NCBI GenBank assembly: GCA_965660635.1
Contig: CBFIAS010000044.1
Location: 1 to 14,559 of the forward strand
DNA from: UBA7374 sp965660635
GTDB taxonomy: Bacteria > Verrucomicrobiota > Verrucomicrobiia > Opitutales > Coraliomargaritaceae
DNA length: 14,559 bases
Direction of reading: 5' to 3'
The notes under the pieces are model-generated. The model had not been told where the DNA came from. It saw only the letters and a program-made list of their open reading frames with translations, and ran no database searches. The translations under genes and the position numbers were made by a program. The first letter of the stretch is position 1. Each line of letters opens with the position of its first letter. This document shows positions 1 to 7,478 of this stretch, piece after piece.

Positions 1-1543
1 CATAGATCTCATTAAACTCGGCGGCCTCGGTCTCTGCTGTGCCTGTCATCCCGGCAATTTTTTCATACATCCGAAAGTAGTTTTGGATCGTAACCGTCGC
101 GTAAGTCTTGGTCTCTTTCTCTATGGTACAGTTCTCCTTCGCCTCGATCGCCTGGTGGAGGCCGTCGGACCAACGGCGGCCTGGCATGACGCGTCCGGTA
201 TTCTGGTCGACGATGTTGACCTTGCCGCTTTGCACGACGTATTCCTTGTCCCGCTCGAAGAGGCTGTAAGCGCGGAGCAACTGGCTGATGCAGTGGATCC
301 GTTCGCTGGTCTGCTGAAAGCGGGCTTCGGCTTGCTGCTTCTGCTCCTGCCGGGTCTCCGGGGCGAGGTCTTCCTGCTTGTCGATCTCTATGAACTGGGT
401 GGGCAGGTCGGGCAGCATGAATGCATCGGGGTCGTCCGGGCTGAGCAGGCTGCGGCCCTTTTCCGTCAGGTCGGCCTGCTGGTTCTTCTCGTCGATCACG
501 TAGAAAAGATCTTCCTTGAGGGCGTAGCGTTGCTCCTTCTGCAAGTCGCTGTTGATCTCCAGATCGTACTTGTCCAGCGCGCGGCGGATGGCGACCTCCT
601 CGTTCATCTGCATGAGGTCGGTGTTCTTGGGCATGCCAAGCTTGACCTTCCAGAGCGGTGCCATGGCCTCCAGCCGGGCAGCGGCGTCGTCGCCCGCCGC
701 ATCAAGGGCCTTCTTCGTCTCCTTGATCATTTCTGCGCAATAGGACTGCTGGCGGGCCACAAGTCTTTGGATGCCGGGCTTGTGCTGCAGGAAAGGCAGC
801 GGGTTGTCGTCCTGCATCGGGCCGGAAATGATCAACGGTGTCCGGGCCTCGTCGACCAGGATGGAGTCCACCTCGTCGATGATGCAGAAGAAGTGGTCGC
901 GCTGCACCTGGTCGGCCTTGCTCGCGGCCATGCCGTTGTCGCGGAGGTAGTCGAAGCCAAATTCCGAAGCTGTGCCGTAGGTGATATTGCAGCCGTACAT
1001 CTCGCGGCGGGCGGCCGGATCCATGCTGTTCTGGATACAACCCACGGTAAGCCCGAGAAAGCGGAAGAGGTGCCCCATCCACTCGGAGTCGCGCCGGGCG
1101 AGGTAGTCGTTGACCGTGACGAGCTGGCAGTTGCGGCCACTCAGGGCGTTGAGGTAGAGCGGGCAGGTGGAGACCAGCGTCTTGCCCTCGCCGGTGGCCA
1201 TTTCCGCAATGCGCTTCTGGTGCAGGGCGATGCCGCCGAGCAACTGCACGTCGTAGTGCACCATGTTCCAGGGCAGGGGGTGATCGCAGACTTCGTAGGA
1301 CTGGCCGCACATGCGGCGGGCCGCGTTCTTCACCGTTGCGAAGGCCTCCGGCAACAGGTCGTCCAGGGACTCGCCGTTCTGGAAGCGCTCCATGTATTCG
1401 GCGGTCCTGGCCCGGAGCTGCTCGTCGCTGAGTGACTGGAACTCCGTCTCCAGCGCGTTAATCCGCGCAATGAGCGGCTCGCACTGCTTCTGGTACTTGG
1501 TGTAGTGGCGACCGGAAAATTTCTTGAGGATCGAGGAGATCAT
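1..1543 (-). CDS. secA: SecA preprotein translocase ATPase, N-terminal part (C-terminus beyond window)
   Basis: SecA is the cytoplasmic ATPase that drives unfolded preproteins through SecYEG. The first 514 codons are present; the gene leaves the window at base 1. The ATG at 1543-1541 gives MISSILKKFSGRHYTKYQ, a normal SecA N-terminus. Visible landmarks are the Q-motif region VHYDVQLLGGIAL, Walker A ATGEGKT (residues 116-122), Walker B/DEAD-like DEVDSILVDEAR from residue 223, GRVMPGRRWSDGLHQAIEAKE around residue 453, and QNYFRMYEKIAGMTGTAET near the cut end. Walker A and B sit about 14 residues later than I recall for E. coli, but the GRRW motif is about 85 later, so roughly 70 extra residues lie between, in the preprotein-binding region. 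That stretch is rich in charged residues and Gln. No good Shine-Dalgarno is seen. It lies 117 bases downstream of the smr-like gene on the same strand and may be co-transcribed with it. Confidence 0.97.
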   Translation of the reverse strand, partial: MISSILKKFSGRHYTKYQKQCEPLIARINALETEFQSLSDEQLRARTAEYMERFQNGESLDDLLPEAFATVKNAARRMCGQSYEVCDHPLPWNMVHYDVQLLGGIALHQKRIAEMATGEGKTLVSTCPLYLNALSGRNCQLVTVNDYLARRDSEWMGHLFRFLGLTVGCIQNSMDPAARREMYGCNITYGTASEFGFDYLRDNGMAASKADQVQRDHFFCIIDEVDSILVDEARTPLIISGPMQDDNPLPFLQHKPGIQRLVARQQSYCAEMIKETKKALDAAGDDAAARLEAMAPLWKVKLGMPKNTDLMQMNEEVAIRRALDKYDLEINSDLQKEQRYALKEDLFYVIDEKNQQADLTEKGRSLLSPDDPDAFMLPDLPTQFIEIDKQEDLAPETRQEQKQQAEARFQQTSERIHCISQLLRAYSLFERDKEYVVQSGKVNIVDQNTGRVMPGRRWSDGLHQAIEAKENCTIEKETKTYATVTIQNYFRMYEKIAGMTGTAETEAAEFNEIY

Positions 1544-1660
1544 GCGATCGGTTGGGATGGATGTAGTTGTAGTATGCCCGATAGTGGCCGGTCACAGGGA
1601 CACCGGTTACGGGAAAAGGTTGGAAAGCTGGCGAAACTGCGGCTTGCTGGCAAGTGTGTT

Positions 1661-1963
1661 TCAGCGGCTGCCCGGTCCGCCGTCGCGGTCGTCCAGCCAA
1701 GCGACCGTGGCACCCCAGCCTCCCTCCGACGCATCCCCCAGCCGGAACGCACGCACCCGGGCGTCTTTTTTCAGCTGGGCATGCACGGTTTCGCGCAGCG
1801 TGCCGATCCCCTTGCCGTGAATGATCCGCACCCGGGTGATCCCCTTCTCCAGGCAAAGCCCGATGTAGTCCGGCACCAGTTCCCCCACATCCGAAGGCCG
1901 GAAAGTGTGCAGATCCAGCTCGTCGCCGATGGTGAACTCAATAGGCTCCGGTTCTTCGCTCAT
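1661..1963 (-). CDS. Stand-alone Smr-domain protein
   Basis: A 100-residue protein that is almost entirely one Smr domain (the domain named from the C-terminus of MutS2). Seen: the LDLH motif at residues 16-19, the HGKGIGTLR signature at 49-57 and a glycine turn GGWGAT at 81-86 before the last strand. Smr domains in other proteins bind or nick nucleic acid (branched DNA or RNA); which activity this short version has cannot be read from sequence. The ATG at 1963 is fixed by an in-frame TAA just upstream, and an AAGGAG lies 12 bases before it (minus strand, 1981-1976), a slightly long but plausible spacing. secA follows on the same strand. The mutS gene at the far end of the window is a different family and probably unrelated in function. 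Confidence 0.88.
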   Translation of the reverse strand: MSEEPEPIEFTIGDELDLHTFRPSDVGELVPDYIGLCLEKGITRVRIIHGKGIGTLRETVHAQLKKDARVRAFRLGDASEGGWGATVAWLDDRDGGPGSR

Positions 1964-2099
1964 GACTTATGCGGACTCCTTGCTTCCAAAATGAAGCTCT
2001 TTATGGAAATCAAAAATAACTTAAGCACCCACTAAACATCGCCCGATCTGGCAGCTCAATGGCACTATAAGACGAATCGAAGTGCAGCATATCTTGGCC

Positions 2100-3179
2100 T
2101 CATCCAGAAGGGAGAGTGATTGAACTCAACAACCGGAACAATGGCTCATTTATGTAGAAATTGCAACGGCCGAACTTCTTTTTTCTAACAAAGCCGGCTT
2201 CTGCCAGTTTGTCCAGATATCTGGTCGCTGTCGGCCGTGATACCTTCAACTCCCTTTCCACATATTCGATTTTCGTGTAGGGCCAACGAAAGAGGTTGTT
2301 GAGCAGCCCCTGATGATAAATCTTCGGTAGCTTCCTGCGAAACTCGTGCTTGTACTGCATCATCAAGTCGCGGAATTCACCGATCAACTGAATCCCGCTC
2401 CGGGCTGCCAGAGAAACTCCTTTTATCATGTAGAGACACCATTCTTCCCATTCATCATCTTCCCGAACGGCCTGAAGCAAGCGATAGTATTCCGACTTGT
2501 GTGTTGTGATATAACGACTCAGATAGAGCACAGGGATTTTCAACAACCCTTCGCGAATCAACATCAATATTGCAAGAATCCGACCTGTTCGCCCGTTACC
2601 GTCATAGAATGGGTGAATGCTTTCAAACTGGTGGTGCGCGATTGCCATGCGCAGCAAAGGATCAATATCGTCATCCGCGTGGATGAATTCCAGCAGATCT
2701 TGCAGCAGCCTTTCGATTTCTCCGCTATCCTGCGGCGGCTCATAAACAACCTCTTTTGTCGTTTCATTCCGCAGCACAGTTCCGGGAATTCGTCGTATCC
2801 CAGCATCGTTTTTTTCAAGCTCAGACTGGATGGAGAGCAACGCATCCAGACGGATAAGGCCCGAGTCATTGACTGCATCGAAACCGATGTGCATCGCGGC
2901 CACATAGTTTTGCACCTCCTTGGCCGCAGACGAAAGCTGGTCAACAGAACCTTGTCCTATATATAGTTCGTCGTGCGTTGTGATGATATTTTCGATTTCA
3001 GAACTATCCTTTGCTTCCTGAATTGAGAGCGTCTCTATGAGAATGTCTGGATTGGGCAACGATTCACACAACCCTTTTAATTCTGCAAGATAGCGATTTG
3101 CTTCCGTTAGAGCACGCCAAACTGCTTTGGTCTCCAAGGATTCAAGATCTTGCTGAGTTAATGTTTCTAACGTTTTCAT
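2100..3179 (-). CDS. Fic-family protein (probable AMPylase) with C-terminal winged helix
   Basis: Fic enzymes transfer AMP (or another nucleotide moiety) from a nucleotide to hydroxyl side chains of target proteins. The 359-residue product has an N-terminal Fic_N region (LAELKGLCESLPNPDIL, residues 31-47) carrying the inhibitory helix motif S-x-x-x-E-N (SSEIEN, 59-64). This is followed by the complete catalytic motif HPFYDGNGRTGR (189-200; His189 the base, Asp193 for metal). A C-terminal winged-helix-like segment follows (about 295-345; KIEYVERELKVSRPTATRYLDKLAEAGFV). Motif and inhibitory helix together are those of self-inhibited class II Fic proteins. ATG at 3179 is preferred; an in-frame TTG two codons earlier is possible. 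The gene is clearly AT-richer than its neighbours, suggesting acquisition. Two inverted repeats lie upstream, and the DNA-binding tail could autoregulate there. The target protein is unknown and there is no separate antitoxin gene. Confidence 0.92.
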   Translation of the reverse strand: MKTLETLTQQDLESLETKAVWRALTEANRYLAELKGLCESLPNPDILIETLSIQEAKDSSEIENIITTHDELYIGQGSVDQLSSAAKEVQNYVAAMHIGFDAVNDSGLIRLDALLSIQSELEKNDAGIRRIPGTVLRNETTKEVVYEPPQDSGEIERLLQDLLEFIHADDDIDPLLRMAIAHHQFESIHPFYDGNGRTGRILAILMLIREGLLKIPVLYLSRYITTHKSEYYRLLQAVREDDEWEEWCLYMIKGVSLAARSGIQLIGEFRDLMMQYKHEFRRKLPKIYHQGLLNNLFRWPYTKIEYVERELKVSRPTATRYLDKLAEAGFVRKKKFGRCNFYINEPLFRLLSSITLPSG

Positions 3180-3239
3180 GATCAATCGATATGGATTGCG
3201 CTAAATATATGAACTTTATTTTACGTGACCCCCTAAACC

Positions 3240-3266
3240 TGTAAAGAAAAATCAATATTCTTTACA
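3240..3266. promoter_or_regulatory. Inverted repeat upstream of fic, candidate operator
   Basis: Perfect 9-bp arms TGTAAAGAA and TTCTTTACA separated by 9 bases, about 60 bp upstream of the fic ATG in AT-rich DNA. Arm length and one-turn spacing suit a dimeric DNA-binding protein. The loop is too large and the location wrong for a terminator of rmuC. Assignment as an operator is inference. Confidence 0.45.
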
Positions 3267-3270
3267 CAAA

Positions 3271-3291
3271 AGACTGTTTACGCACCAGTCT
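3271..3291. promoter_or_regulatory. Second inverted repeat upstream of fic
   Basis: Perfect 6-bp arms AGACTG and CAGTCT, again with a 9-base spacer (TTTACGCAC), starting five bases after the first inverted repeat. The arm sequences differ from the first repeat, so this is not simply a second copy of the same site. Six-bp arms arise by chance fairly often, so this one is weaker than its neighbour. Confidence 0.3.
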
Positions 3292-3518
3292 AACTAAACG
3301 TGGTTGGAAACAATCAGCTAAAAGCTTTACGTATAACAAAACAGACACCAAGAAACTCCGTATTTCTTTGCATAAAGATGGCTAGTATTTTACTTTTTGC
3401 TTCACCAGACACAAACTACTAATCACATAGGACAAAATACCCTGCAAAGCCTGACGGTGGAGCCAGTTAAACAGGGAATCCCTTAATCTGCTTTCGTGAT
3501 TATCGCTTCCTGAGGCGA

Positions 3519-4793
3519 CTACCCCTCCCCTGCCTCCAAGCTCGAAGAAGGGCGTGATTCGATGGTCTTCGTCTCCGGCAAGGAATCGGCCGACGCGCTG
3601 TCCAATGCCTCAAACTTCCGGGCCGTCACCAGAAGACGGCTCTCCATCGAGTTGACCGCCTTGTTGTAGTGCCCGACCGATTGATCCAGGCTCTTCCCCA
3701 CCTTGTTAAAATGTTCCGCAACCACGCCGATCCGCTCGTATAATTCCTTGCCCAGCGCGCTAATCTCCTTTGCCTCCCGGGTGATGGCCTCTTGTTGCCA
3801 ACCGTAGGCAATGGCCTTGAGCAAAGCGATCAAAGTAGTCGGCGTGGCGAGGATAACCCGGTTCTCCACGCCCAGCTCGATGAGTTGCGGGTCTTCCTCC
3901 AGAGCCGCGCTGAAGATCGCCTCATTCGGAATAAAGAGCACGACAAACTCCGGCGTATTCTCGAACTGGCTCCAGTATTTCTTCTGTGAGAGATTCTTGA
4001 TGTGCTCGCGGATATGGCGGGCATGACGCTCCATCTGGACTTCCTTGACTCCGGCTTCCGACGCCTCCAAAGCATCCAGATAGGCCGCCAGCGGAACCTT
4101 CGAGTCAACCACCACTTGCCGCTCATTGGGCAGGCGGACGAGCATGTCCGGCCGCAGACGATCCCCTTCCCCGGTTTCCACAGACGCCTGCTCGACGAAG
4201 TCGCAATAGTTGATCATTCCCGCCAGTTCCACCGTGCGGCGCAGTTGCAACTCCCCCCATTGGCCGCGGCCTTCCGGCTTGCGCAAGGCACCGACCAGGC
4301 TGCTCGTCGTCTGACTCAAGCGCAACTGCGACTCGCCCAGTTGCTGCAACTGTTCTTTTAGCCCGGCATCCGCAGCCGTCCGCCGCTCCTCCATCGAGTC
4401 CACCCGCTTGCGGAATTGCTGCAGCGCCTCGCTGACCGGCTCCACCGTCTTTTCAATCGCCACCTGACGTTTCTCCAAATCACCCCGTGCCCGCTCCTGA
4501 TACTTTTCCAACGCGGTCTTGGCTAAATTGAGGAAGGATTCGTTATTTTTTGAAAGCGCCTCCGAAGAGAGCGCCTGGAAACTCTCCTTCAATTGGTCGC
4601 GAGCCGACTCCAGCAAAGACAGTTTCTCCTCAGCCGCCTTACTCTCCGCCTCGTGCTGGGCCTCCAGCCGGGCCAGAGCCTCGCCCTGAGAGTGCCGCTC
4701 CTCCTGCTCTCGTCGCAAGCTGCCCCGCATGAAAGAAAAACAACCTGCGATGCCTAGCAGGACTCCCAGTGCCAACGCTAAAAAGATCTCCAT
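3519..4793 (-). CDS. rmuC: RmuC-family DNA recombination protein
   Basis: RmuC is a membrane-anchored, predicted nuclease that limits recombination at inverted repeats. The 424-residue product has an N-terminal membrane helix (about residues 4-22, FLALALGVLLGIAGC). A long coiled-coil rich in Glu, Lys, Gln and Leu follows (about 25-165). Then comes the conserved RmuC core: GRGQWGELQLRRTVELAG (from 175), RPDMLVRLP (214-222) and VVVDSKVPL (227-235), which together match a PD-(D/E)xK nuclease-type active site (E181, D216, D230, K232). FVVLFIPNEAIFSAAL (283-298) is also typical. The C-terminal tail is Ser/Glu-rich and low in structure. It is transcribed divergently from the TonB receptor gene with a 141-bp shared upstream region. 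Length is in the normal family range. The start at ATG 4793 places the membrane helix at the very N-terminus, as expected. Confidence 0.95.
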   Translation of the reverse strand: MEIFLALALGVLLGIAGCFSFMRGSLRREQEERHSQGEALARLEAQHEAESKAAEEKLSLLESARDQLKESFQALSSEALSKNNESFLNLAKTALEKYQERARGDLEKRQVAIEKTVEPVSEALQQFRKRVDSMEERRTAADAGLKEQLQQLGESQLRLSQTTSSLVGALRKPEGRGQWGELQLRRTVELAGMINYCDFVEQASVETGEGDRLRPDMLVRLPNERQVVVDSKVPLAAYLDALEASEAGVKEVQMERHARHIREHIKNLSQKKYWSQFENTPEFVVLFIPNEAIFSAALEEDPQLIELGVENRVILATPTTLIALLKAIAYGWQQEAITREAKEISALGKELYERIGVVAEHFNKVGKSLDQSVGHYNKAVNSMESRLLVTARKFEALDSASADSLPETKTIESRPSSSLEAGEG

Positions 4794-4878
4794 CCTGTAA
4801 ATCCAGCCGACTTCAAACCGTCAGGCAACGATGGATTTTTCATTCAGGCAGGGCTTGACTTTGTAAATTTCTGCTTAT

Positions 4879-4893
4879 TGAAAGTCGCTTTCA
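4879..4893. promoter_or_regulatory. Candidate Zur/Fur-type operator (15-bp palindrome)
   Basis: TGAAAGTCGCTTTCA is a perfect 15-bp palindrome with odd centre (7-1-7 geometry), 41 bp upstream of the receptor ATG in an AT-rich intergenic region. Fur-superfamily repressors bind palindromes of this geometry, and as I remember it the actinobacterial Zur box has the form TGAAAnnnnnTTTCA, which this fits. A Fur/Zur-family gene sits just downstream of the receptor. The match is by eye and the regulator-site link is inference. Confidence 0.5.
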
Positions 4894-4934
4894 TAAAATA
4901 ACTCTATTACAACTGCTGTTAACAAACACCTAAC

Positions 4935-6968
4935 ATGAAACGCTCCAACATCCTGGGTGGCCTTCTGGCCGTCACCATCCTCTCCAGCCAGCTTCAAACA
5001 GGCCACGGCCACAGTCACGAAGTCTATGAACTGGACGACTTCATCGTCTCCGCCGGCCCCGGCCTACGCAGCCTGGCCGACTACGCTGCTCCGGTCGACA
5101 TCGTCACCGCTTCCGAATTGTCGCACGACAGCGGGGGCAGCCTTGGTGCCGTCCTCGACTGGCAGCCGGGCGTGAGTGCCACATCCTTCTCCAGCGGAGC
5201 GAGCCGCCCCATTCTTCGCGGCTTCGACGGTCCACGCGTCCGTATCCTCGAGTCCGGCATTGAGGCCCTTGACGCCTCCGACACCAGTCCGGACCACGGT
5301 GTCGCTGTTGAGCCCCTACTGGTCGAGCGCATTGAGATCCTTCGCGGCCCCTCTACCTTGCTCTACGGAGGCTCCGCCATCGGCGGCGCGATCAACGTGA
5401 TCGACAAGACGATGCCGCGAAGCATGCCAGCCGAAAACGAAGTAGAAGGAGCCATCGAAGCTCGCTACGACACCGTTTCTGAGGGCCAAACCTACATCGG
5501 ACACGCCACCGTCGGGAAGGACAACTGGGCTCTGGCCGTGACCGGACTGCACCGGGACGCCGAGGACTACAATATACCCGGAGACGCCGTGGAAGAAGAG
5601 GACGCCGCACACAAGAACCTGGAAAACAGCTTTCATGATTCCAACCTCTACTCCGTCGGCGGAAGCTGGTTCTTCTCTGAAGAGAATCGCCTCAGTGCCA
5701 GCTTCTCCCGCTACGAATCCCGCTACGGTGTGCCGGGCCATGGCCATGATGACGATCACGGCGGGGGCGGGGGCGACCACGAAGATGAAGAGTCCGTATC
5801 CATTGACTTGGAGCGCGACCGCTACGATCTGGAGTTGGAACTGGTCGATCCAGCCGCATGGATTGAGGCCATCCGCGTCCGCCTTGGCTATACCGATTAC
5901 ACCCATAAGGAGTTGGAAGGCGGCTCAACTGGCACCGTCTTCGACCGCTCCGGATGGGAACTACGCGGCGAGGCAGCACACGCACCCTGGGCCATTATCG
6001 ATGAGGGCGTCTTCGGCATCCAGATTTCAGATACAGAATTCGAGGCCACCGGAGAAGAAGCCTTCACGCCAAAATCCGATACCGAAATTCAAGCTCTCTT
6101 CTTTAGTCAGCACATACACGGCAACCCCCTTCACTATGAATTCGGCGGACGCCTTGAGCGCGCCGGTATTTCCCCTGACGAGCGGGACAGCGACTACGAG
6201 GAAGTCGCCCTGAGCGTGGCCGCCTCTATCATCTGGGAGATCGACGAAAAGCAAAGCTTGAGCCTGCAATTGCAAAGAGCCCAGCGCCACCCAACCTCGA
6301 CAGAACTCTACGCTGACGGCCCGCACCACGCCACCCGCCAGTACGAGATTGGCGACCCCAATCTGGATATCGAAACCGCCTACGGCGCGGATTTATCCTA
6401 CTTCCTTGAAACCAACGGCTGGAACGCCGAGATCTCCGTTTTCTACACCTATTTCGAGGACTACATCTTCGCCGAGGACCAGGAGTTTGAGACCGACGAA
6501 CTGCACACGTATCAATTCAAAGCAGTCGACGCACAATTCTACGGTCTGGAGGCACAGTTCGACTATGCCCTTCTGCAAACGGAAGAAACCCAGCTCCTCC
6601 TCAGCCTGATGGGCGACTATGTACGGGCAACGAACGAGGACGACGGCAGTGACCTGCCCCGCATCCCGCCAATGCGCATCGGCTCACGCCTCGCCCTGGA
6701 GCAAAGCAACTGGGACGCCGGACTCGAACTGCGCTATGCCTTCGAACAACAGGACACCGCCCCGGAAGAACCTGGAACCGGCGACTACCTGCAGGTCAAT
6801 GCCGACTACAGCCGGAATTTCGACCTCCGGGGAAATCGTCAGCTTACACTCTTCCTGCGTGGTGAAAACCTCCTGGATCAAACGATTCGCAACCACACTT
6901 CCTTCCTGAAAGACGAAGCCCCGCTGCCGGGCCGCAACCTTACTCTCGGGGCACGCCTTTCCTTCTAG
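4935..6968 (+). CDS. TonB-dependent outer-membrane receptor, ZnuD-like (probable zinc uptake)
   Basis: A 677-residue outer-membrane transporter that would import a metal or metal complex using TonB energy. In order: a signal peptide (MKRSNILGGLLAVTILSS), a His-containing mature N-terminus (GHGHSHEVYEL), a TonB-box-like DDFIVSA (34-40), and a plug domain (about 45-158) with PILRGFDGPRVRIL and the signature VERIEILRGPSTLLYGGSAIGG in its middle. Then a 22-strand-type barrel to the terminal aromatic residue (TLGARLSF). Residues 268-286 form a His/Asp/Glu-rich loop (GHGHDDDHGGGGGDHEDEE) directly after SRYGVP. A metal-binding loop at this place is what I know from ZnuD, the zinc receptor of Neisseria. 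The candidate Zur box upstream and the Fur/Zur gene 50 bp downstream support zinc. Iron or another divalent metal cannot be excluded. No clear Shine-Dalgarno is seen before the ATG. Confidence 0.92.
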   Translation: MKRSNILGGLLAVTILSSQLQTGHGHSHEVYELDDFIVSAGPGLRSLADYAAPVDIVTASELSHDSGGSLGAVLDWQPGVSATSFSSGASRPILRGFDGPRVRILESGIEALDASDTSPDHGVAVEPLLVERIEILRGPSTLLYGGSAIGGAINVIDKTMPRSMPAENEVEGAIEARYDTVSEGQTYIGHATVGKDNWALAVTGLHRDAEDYNIPGDAVEEEDAAHKNLENSFHDSNLYSVGGSWFFSEENRLSASFSRYESRYGVPGHGHDDDHGGGGGDHEDEESVSIDLERDRYDLELELVDPAAWIEAIRVRLGYTDYTHKELEGGSTGTVFDRSGWELRGEAAHAPWAIIDEGVFGIQISDTEFEATGEEAFTPKSDTEIQALFFSQHIHGNPLHYEFGGRLERAGISPDERDSDYEEVALSVAASIIWEIDEKQSLSLQLQRAQRHPTSTELYADGPHHATRQYEIGDPNLDIETAYGADLSYFLETNGWNAEISVFYTYFEDYIFAEDQEFETDELHTYQFKAVDAQFYGLEAQFDYALLQTEETQLLLSLMGDYVRATNEDDGSDLPRIPPMRIGSRLALEQSNWDAGLELRYAFEQQDTAPEEPGTGDYLQVNADYSRNFDLRGNRQLTLFLRGENLLDQTIRNHTSFLKDEAPLPGRNLTLGARLSF

Positions 6969-7018
6969 CACAACTTTTCAACATTGCACCCGCAGGCGAT
7001 CGAGGCCTTGCTGACAGT

Positions 7019-7456
7019 GTGGCACATTCCAGCATACTCGGCGAGATTATCGACCGCCTGCGGGCCAGTGGTGCGCGCATGACGAAGAAGCGCGAGCGCA
7101 TCCTCGCTGCCCTTTTGACCTTTGACCGGCCAGCCTCTGCCGAGGAGATCCGCAAACGCGCCGAGCTTCCGCCAACAGACCTGGTCACCGTTTACCGCAA
7201 CCTCGATACCTTCGAGTCAATTCACGCCCTCCAGCGCATCCCCCTGGAAAACGGCACCCAACTCTTTGAACTGACCGCTCCCGGGGAGCACTACCACCAC
7301 CTGATCTGCCGTCAGTGCCACAAGGCCGAACGCCTCGGCATCTGCGTTGGCTCCGAGGTGGTGGACAAGGCTAAAAAGAGCGGCTTCCGCCAGATCGCCC
7401 ATATCCTCGAGGTCTACGGCGTCTGCGGCGAGTGTACGCAAACAGAGGCCTCTTAG
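7019..7456 (+). CDS. Fur-family metalloregulator, probably Zur-like
   Basis: A 145-residue repressor of the Fur superfamily. It has an N-terminal winged helix (about 10-85) with recognition helix TDLVTVYRNLDTF (53-65) and a C-terminal dimerisation/metal domain. This carries HYHHLICRQC (91-100) and VCGEC (135-139). Cys97, Cys100, Cys136 and Cys139 would form the structural zinc site, and His91, His93, His94, His128 and Glu131 are candidates for the sensory site. The start is GTG at 7019, 50 bp after the receptor stop, so the two genes are likely one transcript. Zur rather than Fur is inferred from the receptor's His-rich loop, the Zur-box-like palindrome and the MerC-like neighbour; sequence alone does not separate zinc from iron or peroxide sensors. 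Expression with its own target suggests autoregulation through the upstream palindrome. Confidence 0.9.
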   Translation: MAHSSILGEIIDRLRASGARMTKKRERILAALLTFDRPASAEEIRKRAELPPTDLVTVYRNLDTFESIHALQRIPLENGTQLFELTAPGEHYHHLICRQCHKAERLGICVGSEVVDKAKKSGFRQIAHILEVYGVCGECTQTEAS

Positions 7457-7478
7457 AACATCTCCGGAAACCGGCGGA

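Larger units (their letters stand above)
3180..3518. other. AT-rich gene-free stretch between fic and rmuC
   Basis: About 340 bases with no ORF I can support on either strand and no tRNA or recognisable mobile-element end. It is much AT-richer than the flanking housekeeping genes. It holds the promoter side of fic (which reads leftward) and the 3' flank of rmuC (also reading leftward). The only clear structure is two inverted repeats at 3240-3266 and 3271-3291, listed separately. No convincing terminator with a U-run was seen after rmuC. Confidence 0.7.

Noticed and set aside
83..1435. Long plus-strand ORF (450 codons) opposite secA
   Set aside because: It is the antisense of a clear SecA reading frame. 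The product is a Val/Leu/His-rich string with no domain, typical of the reverse frame of GC-rich genes.
1588..1606. CCGGT/ACCGG inverted repeat between smr and secA
   Set aside because: Five-bp arms with a 9-base loop and no T-run; too weak for a terminator or operator call.
3500..3521. Possible hairpin at the 3' end of rmuC (TCGC...GCGA)
   Set aside because: The stem needs a G-T pair and leaves a two-base loop, it overlaps the stop codon, and no T-run follows on the minus strand.
7457..7478. CCGG-AAA-CCGG as a shared terminator of the regulator and MerC-like genes
   Set aside because: Only a 4-bp stem made of a self-complementary tetramer and no T-run on either strand.
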